From Halorhabdus rudnickae (GTDB lineage: Archaea > Halobacteriota > Halobacteria > Halobacteriales > Haloarculaceae): a DNA stretch of 64,000 nt. A model generated the notes under the pieces. That model had not been told where the DNA came from. It saw only the letters and a list, made by a program, of their open reading frames with translations, and did no database searches. Shown piece after piece: positions 18,089 to 26,752 of this stretch (positions are counted from its first letter, which is position 1; every line of letters begins with the position of its first letter). A program made the translations under genes and the position numbers. The stretch lies in the NCBI RefSeq assembly GCF_900880625.1, contig NZ_CAAHFB010000004.1, positions 166,319 to 230,318 of the forward strand, given 5' to 3'.

Positions 18089-19165
18089 ATGAGCCAGCCG
18101 AGTCCAGACGTCTACGAGCGCGGGAAGGGCATGGACGCCCACAACCAGGTGATGCGGGAGATCCGTGCCCGTAACGACGCCTCTTACGAACCCGACGAGC
18201 CGACCCGGGTGTGGATCGACCGGGACAACACGCCCGACGGCGTCGTCGATTCGCTGACGATCGTCCTCAACACCGGCGGGTGTCGCTGGGCGCGGGCGGG
18301 CGGCTGCACCATGTGTGGCTACGTCGCCGAGAGCGTCGACGGCGGGACAGTCGCCCACGAGGACCTGCTCGCCCAGATCGACGCCGCTCTGGAACAGGAA
18401 CGCGAGACCCACGACGGAACCTGCCGACAGGTCAAGATCTACACCTCAGGAAGTTTCCTCGACGAGCGAGAGGTCCCCGCCGAGACCCGCCGGGCCATCG
18501 CCAAGCGCTTTGGCGACCGCGATCGCATTGTTGTCGAGTCGTTGCCGGATTTCGTCGATCGCGAGAAGATCGACGACTTCCGCGAGCAGGGGCTGGAAAC
18601 CGACGTTGCCATCGGACTGGAAACGGCAACTGACCGCGTTCGTCACGACTGTGTGAACAAGTACTTCGACTTTGCCGACTTCGAAAACGCTTGCACGGAG
18701 GCCGTCGCAGCCGACGCCGGCGTGAAGGCATACCTGCTGATGAAGCCCCCCTTCCTCAGTGAATCCGAGACGATCGAAGACATGATCACCTCGATCGAGC
18801 GATGTGGTGATGTCGAGGGCTGTCACACTGTCTCGATGAATCCGACGAACGTCCAGCGCTATACGATGGTCGAACAGCTGTATTTCGACGGTGGCTACCG
18901 GCCACCGTGGCTCTGGAGCGTCGTCGAGGTGCTTCGGGAGACGGCCGACGAAGACGTTACGGTCGTCTCAGATCCTGTTGGGCACGGCAGCGACCGTGGG
19001 CCCCACAACTGCGGTGAGTGCGACGATCGTGTTCAGACGGCCATCAAGGACTTCAACCTCCGGCAGGACGAGAGCGTCTTCGCGCAGGTCGAGTGTGACT
19101 GTGAAGGGACCTGGGAGGCAGTCTGCCAGCGAGAGAAAAGCTATTCGATGCCGCTTGCCCAGTAG
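18089..19165 (+). CDS. raSEA: RaSEA, radical SAM enzyme of archaeosine formation
   Basis: A 358-residue radical SAM protein. The 4Fe-4S site is the Elp3-like NTGGCRWARAGGCTMCGY (~68-84; C-x7-C-x2-C). SAM-binding features follow (VKIYTSGSFLDEREV), as does a C-terminal cysteine cluster HNCGECDDR and ECDCEGTW. These match the enzyme that, with ArcS, converts the lysine-preQ0 adduct on tRNA position 15 to archaeosine. A CTTTAGG box (~18058) about 30 bases upstream of ATG 18089 fits a leaderless promoter. Its presence with tgtA and arcS strengthens the call. Confidence 0.93.
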   Translation: MSQPSPDVYERGKGMDAHNQVMREIRARNDASYEPDEPTRVWIDRDNTPDGVVDSLTIVLNTGGCRWARAGGCTMCGYVAESVDGGTVAHEDLLAQIDAALEQERETHDGTCRQVKIYTSGSFLDEREVPAETRRAIAKRFGDRDRIVVESLPDFVDREKIDDFREQGLETDVAIGLETATDRVRHDCVNKYFDFADFENACTEAVAADAGVKAYLLMKPPFLSESETIEDMITSIERCGDVEGCHTVSMNPTNVQRYTMVEQLYFDGGYRPPWLWSVVEVLRETADEDVTVVSDPVGHGSDRGPHNCGECDDRVQTAIKDFNLRQDESVFAQVECDCEGTWEAVCQREKSYSMPLAQ

Positions 19166-19212
19166 CATCTTTACCCGTGACCGGGGCGCCATCCGGTCGT
19201 ATCCGGCTCGTG

Positions 19213-19887
19213 TCAGGCGAACGCTTCTAGTATGCCGCGTCCATCAGTCTCGCCGATGTCGGGCAGGGACATCCGTTCGGGGTGGGGCATTAGTACGGCG
19301 ACGTGATCGTCCTTGCTCGTGACGCCGGCAACGGCGTGTTTCGAACCGTTCGGATTGGCTTCGGGCGTGACGTTCCCCTCGTCGTCACAGTACCGAAAGA
19401 GGACCCGATCGTTGCCCTCCAGCGTTTCGAGGCGTTCGTCGCTGATCTCGAAGCGACCTTCGCCGTGGGCAATGGGTAGTTCGATGACCTCGCCTTCTTC
19501 GTAGTGGTCCGTCCAGGGTGTCTCGGCGTTCTCGACGCGCAGGTGGACGTGTTCACACTGGAAGCGCGCGCTCTCGTTGGTCGTGAACGCCCCGGGGGTC
19601 AGCGAGGCTTCACAGCCGATCTGGGCGCCGTTACAGATCCCCAGTACTGGGGTTCCCTCGCGAGCACGTTCGTGCACCTCGTCCATGATCGGTGACTGGG
19701 CGGCCATCGCGCCCGCCCGGAGGAAGTCACCGTAGGAGAAGCCGCCGGGCAGGACGATGCCGTCGGTCCCAGCCGGGAGGCCGTCCTCGTGCCAGACGAG
19801 TTCAGCCTCGACGCCGATCGACTGCAGCGCCCGGACTGTGTCCCGATCACAGTTGCTCCCGCCGAACTGAATAACTGTGACACTCAT
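19213..19887 (-). CDS. purQ: phosphoribosylformylglycinamidine synthase subunit PurQ
   Basis: A 224-residue class I glutamine amidotransferase that supplies ammonia to PurL for FGAM formation in purine synthesis. Signatures: VLPGGFSYGDFLRAGAMAA, the nucleophile motif GICNGAQIG (Cys), and the His-Glu dyad in MPHPERMS. ATG 19887 overlaps the purS stop by 4 bases, showing coupled translation. The synthetase subunit purL is not in the window. Confidence 0.96.
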   Translation of the reverse strand: MSVTVIQFGGSNCDRDTVRALQSIGVEAELVWHEDGLPAGTDGIVLPGGFSYGDFLRAGAMAAQSPIMDEVHERAREGTPVLGICNGAQIGCEASLTPGAFTTNESARFQCEHVHLRVENAETPWTDHYEEGEVIELPIAHGEGRFEISDERLETLEGNDRVLFRYCDDEGNVTPEANPNGSKHAVAGVTSKDDHVAVLMPHPERMSLPDIGETDGRGILEAFA

Positions 19888-20135
19888 CGTTTCTCGATGT
19901 CTACCTCGTAGTCGTGGATCGTCGGATTGGCCAGCAGGCGTTCGGTCATTTCCTCGGCACGCTCGAAGGCTGCCGACTCGTCGTCGGCCGCCAGGTCGAT
20001 CTCGAATTGCTCGGCCGAGCGCAAGGCCTGTAACTCGAACCCGAGACGCTCTAGAGCCTGCCGGGTCGTTTCGGCCTCCGGATCGAGCACCCCTTCCTTG
20101 AGTCGAACAGTTACGGTCGCTGTGTAGTCGATCAT
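19884..20135 (-). CDS. purS: phosphoribosylformylglycinamidine synthase subunit PurS
   Basis: An 83-residue protein bridging PurQ and PurL. It has the typical opening DYTATVTVRLKEGVLDPEA, then RLGFELQALRSAEQFEIDL and a C-terminal MTERLLANPTIHDYEVDIE. ATG 20135 is chosen to match family length; the open frame continues upstream without homology. It forms an overlapping operon with purQ. Confidence 0.94.
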   Translation of the reverse strand: MIDYTATVTVRLKEGVLDPEAETTRQALERLGFELQALRSAEQFEIDLAADDESAAFERAEEMTERLLANPTIHDYEVDIEKR

Positions 20136-20303
20136 TGCCCCAAGGGGTGTGGCGACCAGCGAAAACTCTTGTGAATCCACGCCGAACAAGTCGTGATATA
20201 TGGCTGAACACACCACGTTCAGTAACGTTACGGATATGCGAGCGATTGCGGATAGTATTGCCTATTATCCTTTGTAGGAAACTAAAAGTCTGCAATCGAA
20301 GCA

Positions 20304-20339
20304 AGCTTTATCTGGGACAGTCGAATATTTTTAAGCAGT
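20304..20339 (+). promoter_or_regulatory. promoter of the hydrogenase A-B-C-D-H-I operon
   Basis: A CTTTATCT TATA-like box at ~20306-20313 sits about 30 bases before ATG 20340, the usual spacing for a leaderless haloarchaeal transcript. A second AT run (GAATATTTTTAAG, ~20323) lies too close to the start to be the TATA box of that site. Confidence 0.5.
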
Positions 20340-20690
20340 ATGGTGACTGATCTGCTTCTTGTGCCGCCTGTTGCGTTCGGTGTCTTCCTTTTGATGTCTT
20401 TGATTATTGATCGTGTAGGAGACAGAATATCGAACGACAGGGACGCGACCGGTGGATCGTTTCGGACGGCCTGGGCCAGTGGGGAGGACCCGCCAGCGCA
20501 GTCGGCCCGGCCGAACTATCGACTCTATCACGTCGGGATCGGGTTCACGATCGTCCACGTCGCCGTCCTACTCGTGGCGACGATGCCGACTGATCTCGGC
20601 GGGGCAGTGGTGGGTCTGCCGCTGCTGGCGGTCGTAGGTCTCTCGCTGTTCGCGCTGCTCGACTCCGGACGACCATCACCAGGGAGGTAA
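20340..20690 (+). CDS. NuoA-like subunit of the hydrogenase complex
   Basis: A 116-residue protein with three hydrophobic helices (~4-22, 65-83, 87-106). The loop ASGEDPPAQSARPNYRLYHV aligns with the NuoA loop motif (YECGFDP...ARSRFSVRFYLV), and TM2 keeps NuoA spacing although its acidic residues have become VHVAV. In complex I, NuoA joins NuoH and NuoJ near the quinone tunnel. Classical Ech and Mbh hydrogenases lack it as far as I know, so its presence at the head of this operon is notable. The NuoA assignment rests on weak but positional similarity. Confidence 0.65.
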   Translation: MVTDLLLVPPVAFGVFLLMSLIIDRVGDRISNDRDATGGSFRTAWASGEDPPAQSARPNYRLYHVGIGFTIVHVAVLLVATMPTDLGGAVVGLPLLAVVGLSLFALLDSGRPSPGR

Positions 20691-20695
20691 CACAA

Positions 20696-21274
20696 ATGGG
20701 ACGCATCATCGACTGGGCACGGAACCGTTCGCCGTGGATACTCCACCTGAACTGCGGGAGTTGCAACGGCTGTGATATCGAGACGCTGGACGCGCTGATG
20801 CCCCGGTACGACATCGAGCGCTTTGGCATCCAGAAGAAGGATACGCCACGCCATGCTGACATCCTCGTCGCGACCGGTCCGGTGACCAAGCAGATGGCTC
20901 CTCGACTGGAGCGCATCTACGAACAGATGCCCGAGCCAAAACTCGTGATCGCGGCCGGGTCGTGTGCCTCGACCGGCGGCGTCTTCTATGACTGCTACAA
21001 CTGCCACGAGGGCGTCGACGACGTGATCCCGGTCGATATGTACATCCCGGGCTGTCCGATCTCGCCGGAGGCGTTGATCGACGGGATCGTCGAACTCTTG
21101 GCAGAATCCGGCCAGCAAGCCCGGGCCGAGCGTTTGGCGGCGAAGAAGCCGGAGATCGTCGAAGGGGAAACGCAGATCGACGAGGCCGTTCCGGCAGAGA
21201 CGGACGCCGATCGATCCGAAACCGATGATACGACACAGGAGGGAACGGATGACCCCGAGCCAGTTGAAGCGTGA
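20696..21274 (+). CDS. [NiFe] hydrogenase small subunit, NuoB/EchC-like
   Basis: A 192-residue protein binding the proximal 4Fe-4S cluster next to the active site. Ligands visible: CGSCNGCDIE (Cys ~20, 23, 26), AAGSCASTGG (~90) and YIPGCPISPEALIDG (~120). The length and the CNGCDIE form are those of group 4 hydrogenase small subunits rather than the longer group 1 type. The C-terminal ~40 residues are an acidic halophilic tail. ATG 20696 follows the NuoA-like stop by 5 bases. Confidence 0.9.
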   Translation: MGRIIDWARNRSPWILHLNCGSCNGCDIETLDALMPRYDIERFGIQKKDTPRHADILVATGPVTKQMAPRLERIYEQMPEPKLVIAAGSCASTGGVFYDCYNCHEGVDDVIPVDMYIPGCPISPEALIDGIVELLAESGQQARAERLAAKKPEIVEGETQIDEAVPAETDADRSETDDTTQEGTDDPEPVEA

Positions 21275-21722
21275 CCTTGACGACAGGCTCGAAGACGTGA
21301 TCGCGGAATCGAGCGAACGCGATGACGGCCGTCTGGAATTCGTCCTCGAGGACAGGACGAACCTCCAGGATGCTGTCTCGCGGTTGCGAACGGCCGGTAT
21401 CAAACATCTCGTTACCATCACGGGTGTCGACGGCGGCGAGGAGATCGAGGTCCTGTATCACTTCCTCAAGTACGGCGAGTACGATGACGGCGATCTGAGC
21501 GAGGGGGTCGAACTCACCCTTCGGGTGATCGTCCCCGACGCGGATCCGACGATCGGGACGGTCACCGATCAGATACCCGCTGCGGGGCTCTACGAGCGCG
21601 AACTGATGGACATGCTCGGCGTCGAGGTACCGGACCATCCCAACCCCGAGAAACTCTTGTTGCCCGACGACTACGACGGCGGTCCGCCGCTCCGGGCCGA
21701 GAATCTGGAGGTGAGCGACTGA
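21249..21722 (+). CDS. NuoC/EchD-like subunit
   Basis: A 157-residue protein of the complex I 30-kDa/EchD type: HLVTITGVDGGEEIEVLYHF, ELTLRVIVPDADPTIGTV and the family end YERELMDMLGVEVPDHPN, then KLLLPDDY. It supports the large subunit structurally. I start at ATG 21249 (MTPSQLKRDL), inside the end of the small-subunit gene (26-base overlap). The stop overlaps the large-subunit ATG. Confidence 0.9.
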   Translation: MTPSQLKRDLDDRLEDVIAESSERDDGRLEFVLEDRTNLQDAVSRLRTAGIKHLVTITGVDGGEEIEVLYHFLKYGEYDDGDLSEGVELTLRVIVPDADPTIGTVTDQIPAAGLYERELMDMLGVEVPDHPNPEKLLLPDDYDGGPPLRAENLEVSD

Positions 21723-22999
21723 TGTCCGAGCAGACCTCGGGCACGGAGATCCCGGTGGGTCCACAACATCCCTCGCTGAAGGAACCCGCTAACTTCACCC
21801 TCAACGTCGACGGTGAGGTCATTACCGGGGCGGAGATGAAACTGTCGTACAACCACCGTGGGATCGAGCAGGCGGTCCTCTCGAAGTCCTATATCGAGGC
21901 GATCTACCTCTTGGAACGGATCTGTGGCATCTGCTCGCACGCCCACACGTCGGCGTTCACTCAGGGCGTCGAGGAGTTGCTCGATCTCGAGGTGCCTCCC
22001 CGCGCCCGGTACATCCGGACGCTGATCGGCGAACTCGAACGCATCCACAGCCACATGCTCTGGCTGGGGGTCGCTGGCCACGAGATCGGTTTCGACACGC
22101 TCTGGCAGTACGCCTGGCGGGATCGGGAGATCGTCATGGATCTCTTAGAGGAGATCACGGGCAACCGGGTCCACTACTCGATCAACACGATTGGCGGCGT
22201 TCGGGTGGATCTCACCGACGAGCAACGCGAGACGATCCTCGACGGGATGGACGACCTCGAGGAGCGTATCGACTTCTACCTGGAGACCGTCCCCAACGAG
22301 GAGACTGTCCGGATGCGGTGTGAGGACGTCGGGGTCGTCCCGCCGGATCTCGCCCGCGAGTACTGTGCGGTCGGGGCGGTCGGTCGCGCTTCGGGCGTGC
22401 CCACTGACGTCCGGAAAGACGCGCCGTATGCCGCCTACGACGACGTCGACTTCGACGTGATTACCGACGATCGGGGCGACCTGCTGGCCCGGACGGTCGT
22501 CCGGATCAAGGAGGTCGCCCAGGCGATCCGGATCATTCGGCAGGTCACAGAGCGGATCCCAGACGGGGACCTGAAGGCCAGTGCGAAGCCACCGCAGGCG
22601 ATCCTTGCACAGGTTCCCGAGGACGACGTCGTCAGTCGGTACGAGGCCCCGCGCGGGGAATTGCTCCACTACGTCCAGGCCGACGGGACGGACACGCCGG
22701 CTCGCGTCCACATCCGCGTACCGACGCTGGCCAACTGGCCGACCGTCGTCGAGTCCCTGAAGGGCAGTTATATCGCCGACACGCCGATCGTCGTCGCCGG
22801 GATCGACCCCTGCATCAGTTGTACCTCCCGGATCGGCGTCGAGACCGACGGCAGCCACGGCGGCGAGAACGCCTTCGATCTCGGCGAACTCAGGGAGTAC
22901 GGCATCGAGTGGTACGACGACCGTGGCGATGTCGCCCGGCCATCGATCGAGGGCGACGCACGGACGGGATCGGACAGCATGCGAGGTGATCGACCGTGA
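21722..22999 (+). CDS. [NiFe] hydrogenase large subunit, group 4 (NuoD/EchE-like)
   Basis: A 425-residue protein with both nickel-iron ligand motifs: L1 ERICGICSHAH (Cys ~68 and 71, His ~75) and L2 IDPCISCTSR (Cys ~364 and 367). NuoD of complex I lacks these cysteines, and as I recall the sulfur-reducing Mbx/MBS relatives have lost part of them, so a true Ni-Fe centre is predicted. About 55 residues follow the L2 Arg. Such a tail is removed by a maturation protease in many hydrogenases, and a candidate protease lies at 32298. GTG of the next gene overlaps the stop. Confidence 0.93.
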   Translation: MSEQTSGTEIPVGPQHPSLKEPANFTLNVDGEVITGAEMKLSYNHRGIEQAVLSKSYIEAIYLLERICGICSHAHTSAFTQGVEELLDLEVPPRARYIRTLIGELERIHSHMLWLGVAGHEIGFDTLWQYAWRDREIVMDLLEEITGNRVHYSINTIGGVRVDLTDEQRETILDGMDDLEERIDFYLETVPNEETVRMRCEDVGVVPPDLAREYCAVGAVGRASGVPTDVRKDAPYAAYDDVDFDVITDDRGDLLARTVVRIKEVAQAIRIIRQVTERIPDGDLKASAKPPQAILAQVPEDDVVSRYEAPRGELLHYVQADGTDTPARVHIRVPTLANWPTVVESLKGSYIADTPIVVAGIDPCISCTSRIGVETDGSHGGENAFDLGELREYGIEWYDDRGDVARPSIEGDARTGSDSMRGDRP

Positions 23000-23985
23000 G
23001 CCTCGAACTCGACCTGGCCACCTCCCTCGCTTCCCTGCTGGTGTTCCCTGGATTCGCGTTCCTGTTCGTCTACGGGCTGGCCGCGGAGTACCTCGATCGG
23101 AAACTGTACGCCCGGCTACAGAACCGCGTCGGGCCGCCGGTCGTCCAGCCCCTGGCGGACTTTCTGAAACTACTCGCCAAGGAGTCGGCCGTCCCCGCCG
23201 ATGCTACGGCACGCATCTACAACGCCGCGCCGCTGACCGGCCTGGCGGGCGTGTTCACCGCAATGCTGTACATCCCTGTCTGGGGCCAGCAGGCGGCGTT
23301 CGCCTTCGAGGGTGATCTGGTGGTTGTGCTGTTCTTGTTGTCGTTGCCGTCGTTCTCGCTGTTCTTCGGCGGCTGGTACTCGGGGAACGTCTTCAGCCGG
23401 ATCGGGACTACCCGAACGATCACGCAACTGTTCGGCTACGAGATCCCGTTCTTCCTCGCGGCGTTCGCGCCGGCTGTCGCTGCCGGAACGCTCTCGACCT
23501 CCGGGATCGTCGCGTTCGTCGGGGCGAACCCGTGGTACGTGCTCGTCCTCCTGCCGGCCTTCGCCATCGCGCTACTATCCTTGCAGGCGAAGCTCGAACG
23601 GATCCCCTTCGACATCCCCGAGGCCGAGACGGAACTGGCGACCGGGGCCTTAGTCGAGTACTCCGGGCGGAAGCTGGCGCTGTTCCGGCTGACGAAGGAC
23701 GTTGAGTTAGTCGTTGGCGCGGCGCTGTTGTCGGCGCTGTTCCTAGGCGGACCCTACCCCGCCGGGATACTCGAGGGCACGGCCGGCCTCGCCGCGAGCG
23801 TGGTCGTCTTCTTCGTCAAGACCCTCGCGGTGATCGCGCTGTTGACGGTGTTGAAGGCCGTCGTGGCGCGGCTCCGCATCGAGCAACTGGTCGATGTCTT
23901 CTATCGGGTGTTGGTCCCGGTGGCCCTCGCCCAGATCGCGCTCGTGCTGGCTGTTGGACTGTACACTAACGGAGTGATTCCATGA
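22996..23985 (+). CDS. NuoH/EchB-like membrane subunit
   Basis: A 329-residue protein with about eight transmembrane helices, anchoring the peripheral arm and forming the coupling path. The hallmark loop EYLDRKLYARLQNRVGPP is present, as is LERIPFDIPEAETELATG, the conserved acidic loop of NuoH/EchB. The start is a GTG that overlaps the large-subunit stop (GTGA). Confidence 0.93.
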   Translation: MSLELDLATSLASLLVFPGFAFLFVYGLAAEYLDRKLYARLQNRVGPPVVQPLADFLKLLAKESAVPADATARIYNAAPLTGLAGVFTAMLYIPVWGQQAAFAFEGDLVVVLFLLSLPSFSLFFGGWYSGNVFSRIGTTRTITQLFGYEIPFFLAAFAPAVAAGTLSTSGIVAFVGANPWYVLVLLPAFAIALLSLQAKLERIPFDIPEAETELATGALVEYSGRKLALFRLTKDVELVVGAALLSALFLGGPYPAGILEGTAGLAASVVVFFVKTLAVIALLTVLKAVVARLRIEQLVDVFYRVLVPVALAQIALVLAVGLYTNGVIP

Positions 23986-24341
23986 GCATCCCAGGAAAAC
24001 TCGTCCCCGAGGCGCTAAAGACCCTCGGCAAGGACAACGCGACCGTATCGTACCCGAAAGACAAGCGCACGATGCCCGAACGGTTCCGCGGAGCCGTGGA
24101 GTTCGAGCCCGAACCCTGCACCGGCTGTGGCATGTGCGAACGCCACTGTGCGGCCGACGCTATCATCGTCGAGAGCGACGCCGACGGCAACGTCACCTGG
24201 AGCTACGACGTCGCAAAGTGCATGTTCTGTGGCCAGTGTGAGGAGTCTTGCCCCACCGACGCGATCGTGATGGGCAAGGAGTTCGAACTGGCGGCAAGCG
24301 ACAAGCCGAGTTTCGAGGAACACTACACCTTCGAACGCTAA
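23982..24341 (+). CDS. NuoI/EchF-like two-[4Fe-4S] ferredoxin subunit
   Basis: A 119-residue protein with two classic clusters: CTGCGMCERHC (~46-56) and CMFCGQCEESC (~80-90). It carries electrons between the hydrogenase small subunit and an external donor or acceptor, probably ferredoxin, since no NuoEFG-type NADH module is encoded here. Its ATG overlaps the NuoH-like stop. This ends the first hydrogenase operon; a T-run (ATTTTTTATC) at ~24378 may terminate it. Confidence 0.93.
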   Translation: MSIPGKLVPEALKTLGKDNATVSYPKDKRTMPERFRGAVEFEPEPCTGCGMCERHCAADAIIVESDADGNVTWSYDVAKCMFCGQCEESCPTDAIVMGKEFELAASDKPSFEEHYTFER

Positions 24342-24373
24342 GTTCCGTCGTCCTCGTTCCGTGTCTCCGCGCC

Positions 24374-24453
24374 CGCATTTTTTATCATTATATACTTATC
24401 ATATGTCATTCTGGTAGGAATCTTTATTATGCCATGAATAGTCATTGTTTCAC
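24374..24453 (+). promoter_or_regulatory. terminator-like T-run and promoter of the sugar ABC operon
   Basis: A pyrimidine-rich TTTTTT at ~24378 following the hydrogenase genes is a plausible archaeal terminator. The next stretch is very AT-rich (TATCATTATATACTTATCAT), and a TTTATTAT box at ~24422-24429 sits about 27 bases before ATG 24454, consistent with a leaderless promoter. Confidence 0.5.
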
Positions 24454-25803
24454 ATGGCTGAGAAGCCCACACACAATGACGCCGAGCAGATGATCGATCG
24501 GCGGCGGATGATGGAGATGCTAGGGGCCGGTGGCATCATTGCGATCGCTGGGTGTAGCGAGGGAGATACACCGACTGAGGCCGGCGGAGACATGGACACT
24601 GCAGAGGGCGACGGCGGAGACATGGACTCTCCCGATTCCATTCAGTTCCTGACGATGGGAGTCGGCGACAACATCAAGTCGTTCTTCGATGAGAACAACG
24701 CCGCCTTCGAGGAAGAGTTCGGCGTCGAGATGGACTTCACGAGCGTCACCTGGGGCAACGCGAAACAGACAGTCAACAACCGCGTCGACGGGAACGAAGC
24801 CCCCGACGTGGCCCGGTGGCCGGCGCGCTGGATTCCACAGATGGTTGGCAAGGAGGCACTCGAACCGCTCGATGACTTGATGCAGGGTGACTTCTACGAG
24901 AAGTTCTATGAGGGAATGGCCGAGGGCTGTAAGTACCAGGGCCACTACTACGGCGTTCCGTGGGCCGCCTCGAACAAGTGTTTCTACTACAACAAGGATA
25001 TCTTCGAGAGTGCTGGCCTCGATCCCGAGAATCCGAATCTGAACTCCTGGCAAGACATGCTCGAAGCGGCCAAGCAGATCAGGGACAGCGACGAAGTCAC
25101 TCAGCCGGCCCTGGGACTTGCCGGGGCGGACGCAATCGAGACCGGCTCACAATATTACCATTACCACTGGTCGTACGGAGCCGATCTGGTCGACGATGAG
25201 GGGAACCCGGTCGTCAATGGCTCCGGAGCGGCAGACGCGCTGGGCTTCTATGCCGGGCTGGCCAACGAGCACAATGTCACCCAGACTTCGCCGTTGTCCT
25301 CGACTCGCCAGGACGTCCGACAGTTGTTCGAGAGCGGCGAACTCGGGATGGTCATTGCCCACGTCTATGCGGGCCTGAATATCGAAGACAGCGATGCCGA
25401 CTTCGATTATGGGATCGTGCAGGTCCCGAAAGGCCCCGAGGGACGGTACAGTCTCAACACAATCGACAGCGTGGCGGTGTTCAGTCAGACCGAGGTCAAA
25501 GATCTGGCATACGATCTCCTGGAGTTCTATTTCGATGAGGAACGGCGGTTCAACTATTCGAGTCAGAAAGGGTTCATGCCGGTGATGAAGTCTGTCGGCG
25601 AGCGTGACTATTTCCAGGACTCGAAGAACTGGAAACCGTTCATCGAGGCCGGCCAGTACGCACGAGCACGGCCAAAGCTCTCGAAATTCAGCCAGTTCAA
25701 CAACCGCATGGTTCAGGCGATCCAGGAAGCGATCGCCGGACAGAAGTCCCCACAGAAGGCATTAGACGCCGCACAGGCAGACCTTGAAGAGATGATGGCA
25801 TAA
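24454..25803 (+). CDS. sugar ABC transporter substrate-binding lipoprotein
   Basis: A ~449-residue extracellular solute-binding protein (family 1 type) that captures a sugar for import. The N-terminus has a twin-arginine signal and lipobox, DRRRMMEMLGAGG...IAIAGCSE, so it is probably Tat-exported and lipid-anchored at the Cys, the usual haloarchaeal arrangement. An acidic linker rich in Gly and Asp follows. The body shows YYGVPWAASNKCFYYNKDIF and similar motifs of maltose/multiple-sugar binders. It is first in an operon with two permeases and an ATPase. Confidence 0.92.
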   Translation: MAEKPTHNDAEQMIDRRRMMEMLGAGGIIAIAGCSEGDTPTEAGGDMDTAEGDGGDMDSPDSIQFLTMGVGDNIKSFFDENNAAFEEEFGVEMDFTSVTWGNAKQTVNNRVDGNEAPDVARWPARWIPQMVGKEALEPLDDLMQGDFYEKFYEGMAEGCKYQGHYYGVPWAASNKCFYYNKDIFESAGLDPENPNLNSWQDMLEAAKQIRDSDEVTQPALGLAGADAIETGSQYYHYHWSYGADLVDDEGNPVVNGSGAADALGFYAGLANEHNVTQTSPLSSTRQDVRQLFESGELGMVIAHVYAGLNIEDSDADFDYGIVQVPKGPEGRYSLNTIDSVAVFSQTEVKDLAYDLLEFYFDEERRFNYSSQKGFMPVMKSVGERDYFQDSKNWKPFIEAGQYARARPKLSKFSQFNNRMVQAIQEAIAGQKSPQKALDAAQADLEEMMA

Positions 25804-25813
25804 TCTTCGAGGC

Positions 25814-26752
25814 ATGAGCACTGCCGAAGATTACATCGAGAAGCACTCGGGTTCGCGGATCGAACGGGCCGCAGGCTATATCAAACGAAACAGCCGTGCG
25901 TACCTCCTGCTCGCACCGACGGTCGTGTTCCTGCTTGCCGTGATCGGCTATCCGATCTTGGAGACGTTCCGGCTTTCGCTGTATGAAGCGCCCGCCGACA
26001 CGACTGTCGAGACGTTCGTCGGTCTACAAAACTATACCGAGATTCTGAACAACGAATTCTTCGGGCAGTTACTCACCCAGACTGGGCGATGGGTCGTCGT
26101 CGGCGTTCTCGGGAAGACGCTCTTGGGCCTGGTGATCGCGTTGCATCTCAACGCCAACATCAAGGGTCGGAAGTTCTTCCGGACAGCGTTTCTGATTCCC
26201 TGGGGCATTCCGTATGCAATCTCGGCAGTCGTGTTCCGCTGGTTCGAGCACCCGCAGTACGGGTACCTCAATACCATCTTGCAGGAACTGGGCTTGATCG
26301 AGGGGAGTATCGGGGTCCTCGGGGATCCGACGATTGCCTGGCTCGGTGTCGTTATCGGCGACATCTGGATCGGCACGCCCTTTATGGCGATCATCATCCT
26401 GGCGGGACTGCAGTCGATTCCTGAGGAGCTGTACGAGGCGGCGGCGATCGACGGAGCCGAACGGTTCCAGCAGTTCCGCTATGTCACTCTGCCACAGCTC
26501 AAAAGCGTGCTGTTCATCGCCACGCTCCTCTCGACGATCTGGACGTTCGTCAGCTTCGACGTTATCTGGACGATGACCGGTGGTGGCCCGATCAACACCA
26601 CCCACACGCTGGTGACGTGGATCTACCAGACAGGCATCGAGAACGGTAATATCGGCCTCGCTTCCGCGTACAGCGTCATCGGGTTCATCCTGCTGTTCAT
26701 CTTCGCGATTATCTATCTCCGCTTCTACACACGTGGAGGGCAAGAGCTATGA
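25814..26752 (+). CDS. sugar ABC transporter permease (MalF/UgpA type)
   Basis: A 312-residue inner-membrane protein with six predicted helices and the cytoplasmic EAA loop EELYEAAAIDGAERFQQFRY, where the ATPase docks. It forms the translocation channel with the permease encoded immediately downstream (4-base ATGA overlap). Eleven bases separate it from the binding-protein stop. Confidence 0.93.
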   Translation: MSTAEDYIEKHSGSRIERAAGYIKRNSRAYLLLAPTVVFLLAVIGYPILETFRLSLYEAPADTTVETFVGLQNYTEILNNEFFGQLLTQTGRWVVVGVLGKTLLGLVIALHLNANIKGRKFFRTAFLIPWGIPYAISAVVFRWFEHPQYGYLNTILQELGLIEGSIGVLGDPTIAWLGVVIGDIWIGTPFMAIIILAGLQSIPEELYEAAAIDGAERFQQFRYVTLPQLKSVLFIATLLSTIWTFVSFDVIWTMTGGGPINTTHTLVTWIYQTGIENGNIGLASAYSVIGFILLFIFAIIYLRFYTRGGQEL

